The notes under the pieces were generated by a model that was not told the origin of the DNA, ran no database searches, and saw nothing but the letters and a program-made list of their open reading frames with translations. Positions 1 to 6,514 of a stretch of 8,947 nt of DNA are shown here, piece by piece. The position numbers and the translations under genes were made by a program. Source of the DNA: Chitinophagaceae bacterium. Its GTDB lineage: Bacteria; Bacteroidota; Bacteroidia; Chitinophagales; Chitinophagaceae. The stretch covers positions 1 through 8,947 of the forward strand of contig CANEWV010000047.1 of the NCBI GenBank assembly GCA_947442905.1, read 5' to 3'. The first letter of the stretch is position 1, and the number at the start of each line of letters is the position of its first letter.

Positions 1-126
1 TAAATGTCGATGGAAGAAATCATCATTTTGGTTGATCGCCGCTATTTCTAATGCATCAATGCCCAAATCTGACCCTCTTGTGCCAGCACCAATATCAGAT
101 CTATTTTTTATAATGTTTATCGTCAT
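1..126 (-). CDS. Arginase-family ureohydrolase, N-terminal fragment cut by window edge
   Basis: Reading the minus strand from an ATG at 126 gives 42 uninterrupted codons that run off the left edge. The segment GAGTRGSDLGIDAL (residues 13-26) matches the N-terminal glycine-rich loop of arginase-family ureohydrolases, which hydrolyse guanidino groups such as that of arginine to urea. The preceding short beta-strand (TINIIKNRSDIG) is also typical of Bacteroidota arginases. The metal-binding Asp/His motifs lie outside the window, so activity and exact substrate (arginine, agmatine or formimidoylglutamate) cannot be judged. The ATG lies only 24 bases after the stop of the large phosphoesterase gene on the same strand, so cotranscription is possible. 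No Shine-Dalgarno sequence is seen. Family call is moderately confident; subtype is not. Confidence 0.7.
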   Translation of the reverse strand, partial: MTINIIKNRSDIGAGTRGSDLGIDALEIAAINQNDDFFHRHL

Positions 127-150
127 GCAATAAAATTTAATGTAAGATCA

Positions 151-3100
151 TTATTTTTTATTATTTGTAGGATAGGGTACATTTCCTTTTGTGTAAAACC
201 AAATAATTTTGTTCATAGTATCATCTTTTCCGCCATCGATTTCATTAAATACTTCATTTTGAGATAGTAAAGCCATTTTTTTAGCTGTCCCAGTTAATGA
301 TTTCAGGGGCTTGTTCATTTCATTCAATGCAATATTAGTTGGTAAAGCTGAATAGGTTGCTACATTTTTTGTGGTTGTAAAACAATCCGTCATTAATCTA
401 CTCGTGGCATCCATTGTATTCATAGGAGGCAGTCCTAATATTTGTTCGATGGTACGCAACATAGATACTTGATTGTATTTTGTATGCACTGTACTTTTTT
501 TCGAATATGCACTTGCGACCAAACCAACCGTTCTATATGCCGAAACATGATCCCATCCACCCTGAGAATCGTCTTGTGTAACAAATATGACCGTATTTTC
601 CCATGATTTACTGTGGCTAATTTTTTCAATAATTCTACCAAGAGCTAAATCATTATCCGCCACCATAGCATTAGGGGTTGGAAAGTCGGGAGAAGTGCCT
701 GCAGAATGATCGTTGGGTAAAGAAAGCACCATCAAATTAGGTAAACTATCTTTTTGTTCCATAGCTTCCCAATCTTGTATAAATAGATCGGCTCTTTGCT
801 GATCACTAAATGCAATGTCATCGCAGTCAGGAAAAGTTGGATGAATGATTGGATTTAAATTATCGATTGTAGTTGTATTGATCCAATTGGGTGGAATGCC
901 GGCTGTATATTGGTTGTATAAATCGGCCCATTTTAGTTTTTTATTGTATTGTGTTTCGCAAGCCTCACCATAAACTTTAACCGTCTTTCCAAAACTTAAT
1001 GCATGATTCCAAATAAAGCCAGCTTTATTATATACCAGCGCGTCTTCTTGCCTATGCGGGTAGCTTCTAAACCAAGCGCGAATATTTTTTTCTACATAAT
1101 CAGATACCATGCCAGCATCTGTCCATTGGTGTCCTTCTGCCGAGGATTTTCCTGAAGCATAATAATTATCCATTAGTCCAAATTGCTCGGTTAATGCGTG
1201 CATATTAGGCGTAATTCGTTTTCCAAAAACAGTTAGACTGCTATCCCCATTTGCACCTGGCACATCACCCAATACCTGATCATAGGTTTTATTTTCTTTA
1301 ATAATATACACTACATGTTTAAATACGGATGGCTCTCCTAAACGTTCTGGCACTGCTACCGGAACTGTATTGGGCCTTGCAGGAAGAGTCCACTGTGCAG
1401 CTTTTTGCAAAAGATTTAGTGTCCTTACTTTTTGGGTATATGTATTTAATTGTATTTTATTTGGTAGGGGTATCAAACTAACAGATGCAAGTTCATGGTG
1501 TATGCTTCTGGCTTTTTTAAAACTATCAACAATATTAGCACCATCTGATTCTAAATTGGCAACAAGCAACGTATTGTTTTTTATGAAGAGTCCTGCTGGA
1601 TACGCTTCGGTGGGAATCAATCCTTCCGTTTTATTATTGATTAAATCATACACTAAAACAGCATTGTCTAATCCATTAGAAACAAATAATTTTTTGTTAT
1701 CGGGTGTAATAAATAAACCATTGGGCGTACTGCCTTGCAAATTTTTCCCTAAAATTCCAACTGATATATTTTTGATGACTTTATTTTGATCTACTTGGAT
1801 AACAGAAATTTCATCACTCGATCCATTTGCAACATAGACCAACTTACTATTGGGTGACGCGATAATAGCATTGGGATGAAGTCCTACTGCAATCTCTTTA
1901 ATAAATTTTCCATTGCTAGAAAATACGCTGACTGTTCCATTATTAATAGCGCCGGTTAAAGAATCGGTATATGCCAAGCCCCATGGTACGCCTGCAGTTG
2001 TTTTTGTAGAATCAATTACCTGTGTACCTGCCCAATTGGTAACAAATACCTTTTGTTGTGCCATGGTTAAACCGTAAGGAGCCACTCCAGTAGTGTTTTT
2101 CCAAACAAGCTGCTTAGTTTTAAAATTGTATTTTACAATTTCATTATTACCGTTTAATACGGTATAAATAAAATATTCATTGCCTTCTTTTGAAAGCAAT
2201 ACTTGATTGGGTAAGGCATTGGAAGCGGGCAATTTTTTTTCTATTGCTATTGATTCGATATTTTTGATGCCTTTATTCCATTCAATAATCATGATTGATG
2301 ATTTATCCCCTCCGGCAGCAGCAAATAAAATATATTCTTTACCATTGATGATTCCTGTGGTTATTCCAGAATAAACCGTCATAAATTTACTGTAGGCAGG
2401 ATGTTCTCTAAATCTAAAATAATCAACTACTTTTTTTTGTGAAATATCTACTACAAAAAATCCATAGCGCTCTTGAACAACTACTAAATTTGAATCTGAT
2501 AAATTTGCTACATCCATAGCATGGTTTTCCAAATCAGGTTTTCCATATCTAACAACTACCCCCGCCGATTCAATGATTCTATTATAAGGAAGTTCGTGCA
2601 AACTGGTATTTTGTTTGATTATAAAATCCGCTAATTCATTGATTTTATCTGTATTGATATAGTCTACACCACATGCAATAAACGTTTCCCATGCAGCAGG
2701 CGTATCGGGACTAGCCCACAAACGAACAGGCTTACCTAATTGATGTACCTTATCAATAAATTTTTTGACTTTGGATATCGTCAAAGAATCTAGTGGCCAT
2801 TTAGGCTTATACTCTATTACTTTATAATAATCTTCACTAATTAAAGCAACTCTTGATAATTGTGAAGGTGTATATTTCGTATTAAGCCGCCCATCAAACC
2901 AAATAAAACTTGGATACCTATCAAATAGTGATGGATCAGGTGCATTTCCAGAAATAGCAATTGTAATATTTTTATTTTGTGTAATGCTTGGATATTTTTG
3001 AAGCAATTTTACCAATTGATCAAGTGTTGGTATGGCTTCTGTTTTAATATCTATTAATAACTGTAACTTTCTATCCGGTTGATTATAGGCAGCTATAGGC

Positions 3101-3345
3101 ATTAGGTATAAATGTTCTAAACTATTTGATGCCACCAAGTCTTTGGTATCATGGCCTACTAATATTTCATTATTCACTAAATGAATATCTGCTTCTATAG
3201 ATCCAAAACCTTCATTGTATGCCAAATGAAATGGTTTTTGCTTTGCATAGTCGTTGTGTGAATGAGCACGAGCCGCACTCATGCTTTGCGCTTTGCCAGA
3301 AAAGTAAACTAAAAACAAAAACGGAATAAAATATAAAGTTTTCAT
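151..3345 (-). CDS. Secreted three-domain phosphoesterase: GDPD-like, YncE beta-propeller, AcpA/PLC-type phosphatase
   Basis: A 1064-residue exported protein. A signal peptide (about residues 1-19, ending GKA before Q20) is followed by three regions. Residues 25-245 look like a PI-PLC/GDPD-fold domain of the AIM6-like type: HSHNDY at 28-33, EAD at 51-53 and GHD at 64-66 are the expected catalytic and metal residues. Residues about 255-650 form a beta-propeller with YVTN/YncE-type repeats, clearest at 490-600 (LVYVANG and LFVSNG strands). Residues 673-990 are a phosphoesterase domain of the acid phosphatase AcpA/phospholipase C family: ENKTYD at 684-689, SSAEGHQW at 734-741 with the likely Ser nucleophile, PNDHSAG at 877-883, and QDDSQGGWDH at 924-933. 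Propeller plus phosphatase is a known Bacteroidota pairing; the extra N-terminal phosphodiesterase domain makes it longer than usual. The likely job is cleavage of phosphodiesters and monoesters outside the cytoplasm; the substrate is unknown. The start is chosen because it begins the signal peptide. The arginase gene follows 24 bases downstream. Confidence 0.88.
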   Translation of the reverse strand: MKTLYFIPFLFLVYFSGKAQSMSAARAHSHNDYAKQKPFHLAYNEGFGSIEADIHLVNNEILVGHDTKDLVASNSLEHLYLMPIAAYNQPDRKLQLLIDIKTEAIPTLDQLVKLLQKYPSITQNKNITIAISGNAPDPSLFDRYPSFIWFDGRLNTKYTPSQLSRVALISEDYYKVIEYKPKWPLDSLTISKVKKFIDKVHQLGKPVRLWASPDTPAAWETFIACGVDYINTDKINELADFIIKQNTSLHELPYNRIIESAGVVVRYGKPDLENHAMDVANLSDSNLVVVQERYGFFVVDISQKKVVDYFRFREHPAYSKFMTVYSGITTGIINGKEYILFAAAGGDKSSIMIIEWNKGIKNIESIAIEKKLPASNALPNQVLLSKEGNEYFIYTVLNGNNEIVKYNFKTKQLVWKNTTGVAPYGLTMAQQKVFVTNWAGTQVIDSTKTTAGVPWGLAYTDSLTGAINNGTVSVFSSNGKFIKEIAVGLHPNAIIASPNSKLVYVANGSSDEISVIQVDQNKVIKNISVGILGKNLQGSTPNGLFITPDNKKLFVSNGLDNAVLVYDLINNKTEGLIPTEAYPAGLFIKNNTLLVANLESDGANIVDSFKKARSIHHELASVSLIPLPNKIQLNTYTQKVRTLNLLQKAAQWTLPARPNTVPVAVPERLGEPSVFKHVVYIIKENKTYDQVLGDVPGANGDSSLTVFGKRITPNMHALTEQFGLMDNYYASGKSSAEGHQWTDAGMVSDYVEKNIRAWFRSYPHRQEDALVYNKAGFIWNHALSFGKTVKVYGEACETQYNKKLKWADLYNQYTAGIPPNWINTTTIDNLNPIIHPTFPDCDDIAFSDQQRADLFIQDWEAMEQKDSLPNLMVLSLPNDHSAGTSPDFPTPNAMVADNDLALGRIIEKISHSKSWENTVIFVTQDDSQGGWDHVSAYRTVGLVASAYSKKSTVHTKYNQVSMLRTIEQILGLPPMNTMDATSRLMTDCFTTTKNVATYSALPTNIALNEMNKPLKSLTGTAKKMALLSQNEVFNEIDGGKDDTMNKIIWFYTKGNVPYPTNNKK

Positions 3346-3429
3346 ATAAATTTTTGATCGTACAATTTAGTTAAAAATAGGGAGCTGAGATATTATACTT
3401 AATAGAACGTATGTAACTTTCTAAAGTTG

Positions 3430-3444
3430 ATGACTTTTAGTCAT
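3430..3444. repeat. Perfect inverted repeat, candidate operator
   Basis: ATGACT and AGTCAT form perfect 6-base arms around a TTT centre. The site sits about 85 bases from the left-going start codon and about 95 bases from the right-going one, which suits a regulator of divergent genes. It could equally be a chance palindrome in AT-rich DNA, and no regulator gene is visible in the window. Confidence 0.4.
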
Positions 3445-3463
3445 AAGCACTTCTTAGAATATG

Positions 3464-3478
3464 AATTAATTATTAATT
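3464..3478. repeat. AT-only perfect palindrome
   Basis: AATTAAT and ATTAATT flank a single T. It is perfect over 7-base arms but made only of A and T, so chance is a serious explanation. It lies in the same divergent region as the 3430-3444 palindrome. Confidence 0.3.
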
Positions 3479-3539
3479 TATAAAAGACTGATGAACTTAA
3501 TACATCTATTTCTTAGATTACTTTTAAAAATGTTTGACT

Positions 3540-4013
3540 ATGTACTGGCGTAAACTAAATGGCGAAAAAATCGAGCTTCCAATTAAAGAAGCTGTAAAAA
3601 AAGTGATTGAAACAGAAACTGCAAACAATAAGAAATTAAAAGTATGCATTGGTACTGATAGTCAAGTTAAAGGCAACTATACTGAATTTGCGACTGTGAT
3701 TGTTTTTTTAAGAGAACATAATGGAGGTTTTATGTTTATTCACAATGATAAAACGGATAAAAAATATCATATCAAAGAAAGAATGCTGTTGGAAGTTTCT
3801 AAAAGTGTGGAGATTGCATACGAACTGTGTGAACTTTTTATAGAACATAATGTAGAAATGGAAATTCATGCCGATATAAATACCAATCCACAGTTTAAAA
3901 GCAATGACGCCCTAAAAGATAGCATGGGATACATAGTTGGAATGGGTTTTAACATCAAGGTAAAGCCAGATGCTTTTGCTAGTAGTTGCTGTGCAGATAG
4001 GATTGTTAATTAA
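3540..4013 (+). CDS. YkuK-like (DUF458) RNase H-fold protein
   Basis: A 157-residue cytoplasmic protein resembling the YkuK/DUF458 family, which has a ribonuclease H-like fold and no firmly established substrate. Four acidic residues sit where an RNase H-like active site would be expected: D40 in GTDSQ, E85 in LLEVSKS, D102 in HADIN and D134 in KPDAFASSC. The length agrees with the family (about 150-170 residues). I chose the ATG at 3540 (MYWRKLNGEKI). A TTG two codons upstream (3534) is in frame and would add only Met-Thr, but there is no ribosome-binding sequence to favour it. An ATG at 3530 is out of frame. No signal peptide or membrane segment is seen. The gene is followed after 68 bases by a small orphan gene on the same strand. 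Nuclease activity is inferred from the fold and residues only. Confidence 0.8.
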   Translation: MYWRKLNGEKIELPIKEAVKKVIETETANNKKLKVCIGTDSQVKGNYTEFATVIVFLREHNGGFMFIHNDKTDKKYHIKERMLLEVSKSVEIAYELCELFIEHNVEMEIHADINTNPQFKSNDALKDSMGYIVGMGFNIKVKPDAFASSCCADRIVN

Positions 4014-4047
4014 CAATAAGAAAACAGTTTGTTTACAATAAGATAAC
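4013..4047 (+). repeat. Imperfect 13-base direct repeat, 22-base period
   Basis: ACAATAAGAAAAC (4013-4025) recurs as ACAATAAGATAAC (4035-4047), with 12 of 13 bases identical. The first copy starts on the last base of the YkuK-like stop codon and the second lies about 35 bases before the next gene. The 22-base period is about two helical turns, so a tandem protein-binding site is conceivable, but AT-rich chance is the simpler reading. Confidence 0.3.
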
Positions 4048-4081
4048 ATAGGCTGCATAATTTTATTACAAATTAAACGAT

Positions 4082-4318
4082 ATGCGAAAACCGTATCAAA
4101 AAAAACAAAGTAATCTTGTAGCCGTTATTGAGCCTATCAAATACGGTAAAAACCCAAATCAACTTTCTCCTCAATTTGGACACGAAGCATTAGAGGAAAA
4201 TGATACCCGGTTCACACAAGATGAAGATTTATCTTATTTAGCAGAAGATGAATTGTCTATTGAAGAGGTTTACCAAGAAGTTTTAAATGAAATAAAAGCC
4301 AAAAAGGTTAATTTTTAA
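4082..4318 (+). CDS. Small orphan protein, 78 residues
   Basis: I do not recognise this protein. It starts at an ATG and has no Shine-Dalgarno sequence. The first ten residues are strongly basic (MRKPYQKKQS), followed by a hydrophobic strand-like stretch (LVAVIEPI, 12-19) and a Lys/Asn/Pro-rich loop. The second half is acidic (residues about 35-65) and ends in a probable amphipathic helix with alternating Glu and Leu/Val (about 58-74). There is no signal peptide, membrane segment or cysteine. The charge layout fits a small cytoplasmic nucleic-acid- or protein-binding factor, but that is only an impression. It lies 68 bases after the YkuK-like gene and 78 bases before the phosphatase gene, all on the same strand. 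Coding is supported by an open frame with normal composition in a gap that would otherwise be large. Confidence 0.6.
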   Translation: MRKPYQKKQSNLVAVIEPIKYGKNPNQLSPQFGHEALEENDTRFTQDEDLSYLAEDELSIEEVYQEVLNEIKAKKVNF

Positions 4319-4396
4319 CTCATTTGATAACTTTAACTTAATTGCTGCGTAATATTTAGTTTACACAGATGTGGTCCCTTTGGAAAACATTGGGCT

Positions 4397-5494
4397 ATGA
4401 AAAAGCATTTTCTTTCAATCACTTTAGTTTTTTCAATTTTATTTGTTAGTGCACAAAAAGCAACAGAAGCCCCAAACATTTTCATTATAACCATAGATGG
4501 ATATAGATGGCAAGAAGTGTTTAGAGGCGCCGACCTTACATTAATGTCTGACCAAAATTTTGTCAAAGACACCAATCTCATTAAGGAACAATTTTGGAGC
4601 GATGACGAATTAGAGAGAAAGAAAATGTTGATGCCCTTTTTTTGGAATGTTATTGCTAAAAGGGGGTTATTGCTTGGCAATAGAGATTTTGGCAACAAGG
4701 TAGCCGTTTCAAATATTTATAAAATTTCTTACCCCGGATACAATGAAATATTAACAGGGTTCGCTGATAAGAAATTTATTGCCAATTTACCATTAAGAAA
4801 TTATAATTCAAATGTTCTTGATTATTTGAATAAAAGTGAAACCTATGCTGGTAAAGTAGCAGCGTTTAGTTCATGGAATGTAATTCCTTATATATTAGAT
4901 GAAAAGCATAATAATTTTACCGTTAATGGTGGTTATGAGGCATTAGATGAGGATCAAGATTCTCTAAATGTTTTAATCAACGCAGTTCAAAGTAAGTTGA
5001 ACGATAAATCACATACCAGAAAAGACCTATTAACATACGCTAGTGCAAAAAATTATATAGAACAAAATCATCCCAAAGTTCTTTTTTTGGGATTGGGAGA
5101 GACCGATGATTTTGCACATAAAAAGCAGTATGATCAATATTTATATAAGGCCAAGCAAGTGGATCAAATCATTAGCGAACTCTGGTATTATGTTCAAACT
5201 GATCCTTTTTATAAAAACAATACCACTTTTATTATTACTACCGATCACGGCCGCGGTGGCAAAAGCTCTAATTGGTCTACGCATGGATTTTGGGTAAAGG
5301 GTTCCGGTGAAACTTGGATGGCAATGATTGGGAATAATATCATTAATAATGGAGAAATGAAAAACAAAGACATTGCTTATCTAAAACAAATTGCTTCTAC
5401 CATTTCTTTACTTGCTGATGAAAAATTTGAAGCAGAAGATCATACTGTTGCCGGTCCTTTAGCGGTTGTTAAAGATCAAATTAAAAATAACTGA
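4397..5494 (+). CDS. Secreted alkaline-phosphatase-superfamily hydrolase, NPP-like
   Basis: A 365-residue exported protein with a signal peptide (residues 1-19, VSA then Q20). The mature part shows the ordered two-metal site of the alkaline phosphatase superfamily, closest to nucleotide pyrophosphatase/phosphodiesterases: D34 in TIDGYRW, S111 in ISYPGYNEILTG at the nucleophile position (Thr in most NPPs), D237 and H241 in ETDDFAH (compare EPDxxGH), D283 and H284 in TTDHG, and H296 in THGFW. All expected ligands are present, so it should be active. The substrate could be phosphate mono- or diesters or nucleotides. Annotation pipelines often label such Bacteroidota proteins alkaline phosphatase or phosphoglyceromutase; the signal peptide argues against a glycolytic role. 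The ATG is chosen because it begins the signal peptide. The pectinesterase gene follows after 56 bases on the same strand, so cotranscription is possible. Confidence 0.85.
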   Translation: MKKHFLSITLVFSILFVSAQKATEAPNIFIITIDGYRWQEVFRGADLTLMSDQNFVKDTNLIKEQFWSDDELERKKMLMPFFWNVIAKRGLLLGNRDFGNKVAVSNIYKISYPGYNEILTGFADKKFIANLPLRNYNSNVLDYLNKSETYAGKVAAFSSWNVIPYILDEKHNNFTVNGGYEALDEDQDSLNVLINAVQSKLNDKSHTRKDLLTYASAKNYIEQNHPKVLFLGLGETDDFAHKKQYDQYLYKAKQVDQIISELWYYVQTDPFYKNNTTFIITTDHGRGGKSSNWSTHGFWVKGSGETWMAMIGNNIINNGEMKNKDIAYLKQIASTISLLADEKFEAEDHTVAGPLAVVKDQIKNN

Positions 5495-5527
5495 TTATAA
5501 GAAGAAAATTAGTTGGATTTTGTACTT

Positions 5528-5549
5528 ACATTGAGTTATAAATCAATGT
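5528..5549 (+). repeat. Inverted repeat immediately before pectinesterase start codon
   Basis: ACATTGA (5528-5534) and TCAATGT (5543-5549) are perfect 7-base arms around an 8-base AT-rich loop. The repeat ends one base before the ATG at 5551. In RNA it would make a modest hairpin covering the ribosome landing area; in DNA it could be an operator. Neither role is proven. Confidence 0.45.
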
Positions 5550-5550
5550 T

Positions 5551-6504
5551 ATGAAACTGATACTTCTATTTTTTGCTAGTTTCTTTTCCAGTTTTTTATC
5601 TGCACAATCTTTTCAATACACGGTTTCAAAAGACAAATCTTCAAAATACCATAGCATACAGGAGGTATTAAATGCAATTCCATCCGGTAACACAAAGCCC
5701 GTTAAAATATTTGTAAAGGCAGGGGTATATAATGAGGTAATGGTAGTGGATGCCAGTAAATCAAATATTACACTCATTGGCGAAGATGTAAATACTACCA
5801 TTATCAATTATAATAACCATGCCGGTGTTAAAACCCCCAATGGTGACACCCTAAATACATGGACCTGTGCTACAGTTTTTATTTATGGAAACGATTTTCA
5901 AGCACAAAACATCAGTTTTAGCAATCAGGCAGGTTTTACCGCCGGACAGGCCGTAGCAGTAAGGGTTGAGGGCAATAGGGCCAGTTTTTTTAATTGTAAA
6001 ATGACGGGTTTTCAGGATGTGTTATTTTTAAGTGGCAATGGCGTCAAGCAGTATTTTAAAGACTGTTACATAGAAGGCACTACCGATTTTATTTTTGGAG
6101 CCGCTACTGCGGTGTTTGAAGATTGTCATATTCATAGCAAGAAAAACTCACACGTTACGGCCGCCTCAACCAATTCAATTATCCCTTTTGGATTTGTATT
6201 TAAACGCTGCAAACTAACCGCAGATAGTGCCATCAATAAAGTTTCTCTTGGAAGGCCCTGGTCACCTACTGCAAGTGTTACGTATTTAGACTGCTGGATG
6301 GGTCAGCACATTATTGAAGAGGGTTGGAATAATTGGAAAAATCCAGCCAACGAGTTAACTGCAAGATATAAAGAGTACAATAGCACTGGACCTGGCGCTA
6401 ACCCTCAAAAAAGGGTTTTATGGTCTAAACAATTAACCAGTCAAGAAGCAATTGGTTATGCTAATGATAAAATACTAGGCGCATGGACGCCAGTAAAAAA
6501 ATAA
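5551..6504 (+). CDS. Secreted pectinesterase (carbohydrate esterase family 8)
   Basis: A 317-residue exported pectin methylesterase, which removes methyl groups from homogalacturonan so that lyases and hydrolases can cut it. A signal peptide (about residues 1-18, LSA then Q19) precedes a right-handed beta-helix. Family motifs appear in order: GVYNE at 58-62, GQAVAVR at 132-138, QDVLF at 155-159, DFIFG at 179-183 and LGRPW at 233-237. By comparison with Erwinia PemA the active-site residues are Q133, Q155, D156 (acid/base), D179 (nucleophile), R235 and W237, all present. The length is normal for a single-domain bacterial enzyme, with no carbohydrate-binding module or secretion-tag domain visible at the C-terminus. 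No pectate lyase, SusC/SusD pair or regulator lies in the window, so it appears outside a visible pectin locus. It converges on the photolyase operon. Confidence 0.95.
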   Translation: MKLILLFFASFFSSFLSAQSFQYTVSKDKSSKYHSIQEVLNAIPSGNTKPVKIFVKAGVYNEVMVVDASKSNITLIGEDVNTTIINYNNHAGVKTPNGDTLNTWTCATVFIYGNDFQAQNISFSNQAGFTAGQAVAVRVEGNRASFFNCKMTGFQDVLFLSGNGVKQYFKDCYIEGTTDFIFGAATAVFEDCHIHSKKNSHVTAASTNSIIPFGFVFKRCKLTADSAINKVSLGRPWSPTASVTYLDCWMGQHIIEEGWNNWKNPANELTARYKEYNSTGPGANPQKRVLWSKQLTSQEAIGYANDKILGAWTPVKK

Positions 6505-6514
6505 ATTATTTTTT
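6496..6514. terminator. AT palindrome across two convergent stop codons, candidate bidirectional terminator
   Basis: AAAAAATAA and TTATTTTTT are perfect 9-base arms around a single A. The plus-strand stop TAA (6502-6504) of the pectinesterase and the minus-strand stop (6506-6508) of the photolyase are mirror images within it. Each transcript would end with a stop codon followed by a run of U, with more T on the right side (6516-6521). The stem has no G or C and would be weak, so a classical intrinsic terminator is doubtful. Confidence 0.4.

Larger units (their letters stand above)
3346..3539. promoter_or_regulatory. Divergent intergenic region with small palindromes
   Basis: These 194 bases separate the starts of the large phosphoesterase (leftward) and the YkuK-like gene (rightward), so both promoters should lie here unless transcription enters from further away. 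I looked on both strands for the Bacteroidota sigma factor pattern (TTG near -33, TAnnTTTG near -7). I found only partial -7 matches, such as TATTTTTA on the minus strand and TACTTTTA at 3519-3526 on the plus strand, without a TTG at the right distance. No promoter is therefore called. Two short palindromes (3430-3444 and 3464-3478) could be operator sites. No small ORF with coding character is seen. Confidence 0.45.

Noticed and set aside
1370..1789. 139-codon plus-strand open frame inside the large phosphoesterase gene
   Set aside because: It lies fully antisense to the beta-propeller region of a well-supported gene, and its translation shows no family motif.
3517..3526. Possible -7 promoter element TACTTTTA before the YkuK-like gene
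   Set aside because: It differs from TAnnTTTG at the last base, no TTG lies at the expected -33 distance, and it is only 14 bases from the start codon.
3534..3539. TTG start codon two codons before the ATG of the YkuK-like gene
   Set aside because: No ribosome-binding sequence supports it and the ATG at 3540 gives the natural-looking N-terminus MYWRKLNGEK.
4328..4335. TAACTTTA as a -7 element for the NPP-like hydrolase
   Set aside because: Close to TAnnTTTG but lacks a matching upstream TTG; AT-rich sequence gives many such near matches.
4333..4698. 121-codon minus-strand open frame opposite the start of the NPP-like hydrolase
   Set aside because: Antisense shadow of a gene whose signal peptide and catalytic Asp lie in the same bases; the translation has no recognisable domain.
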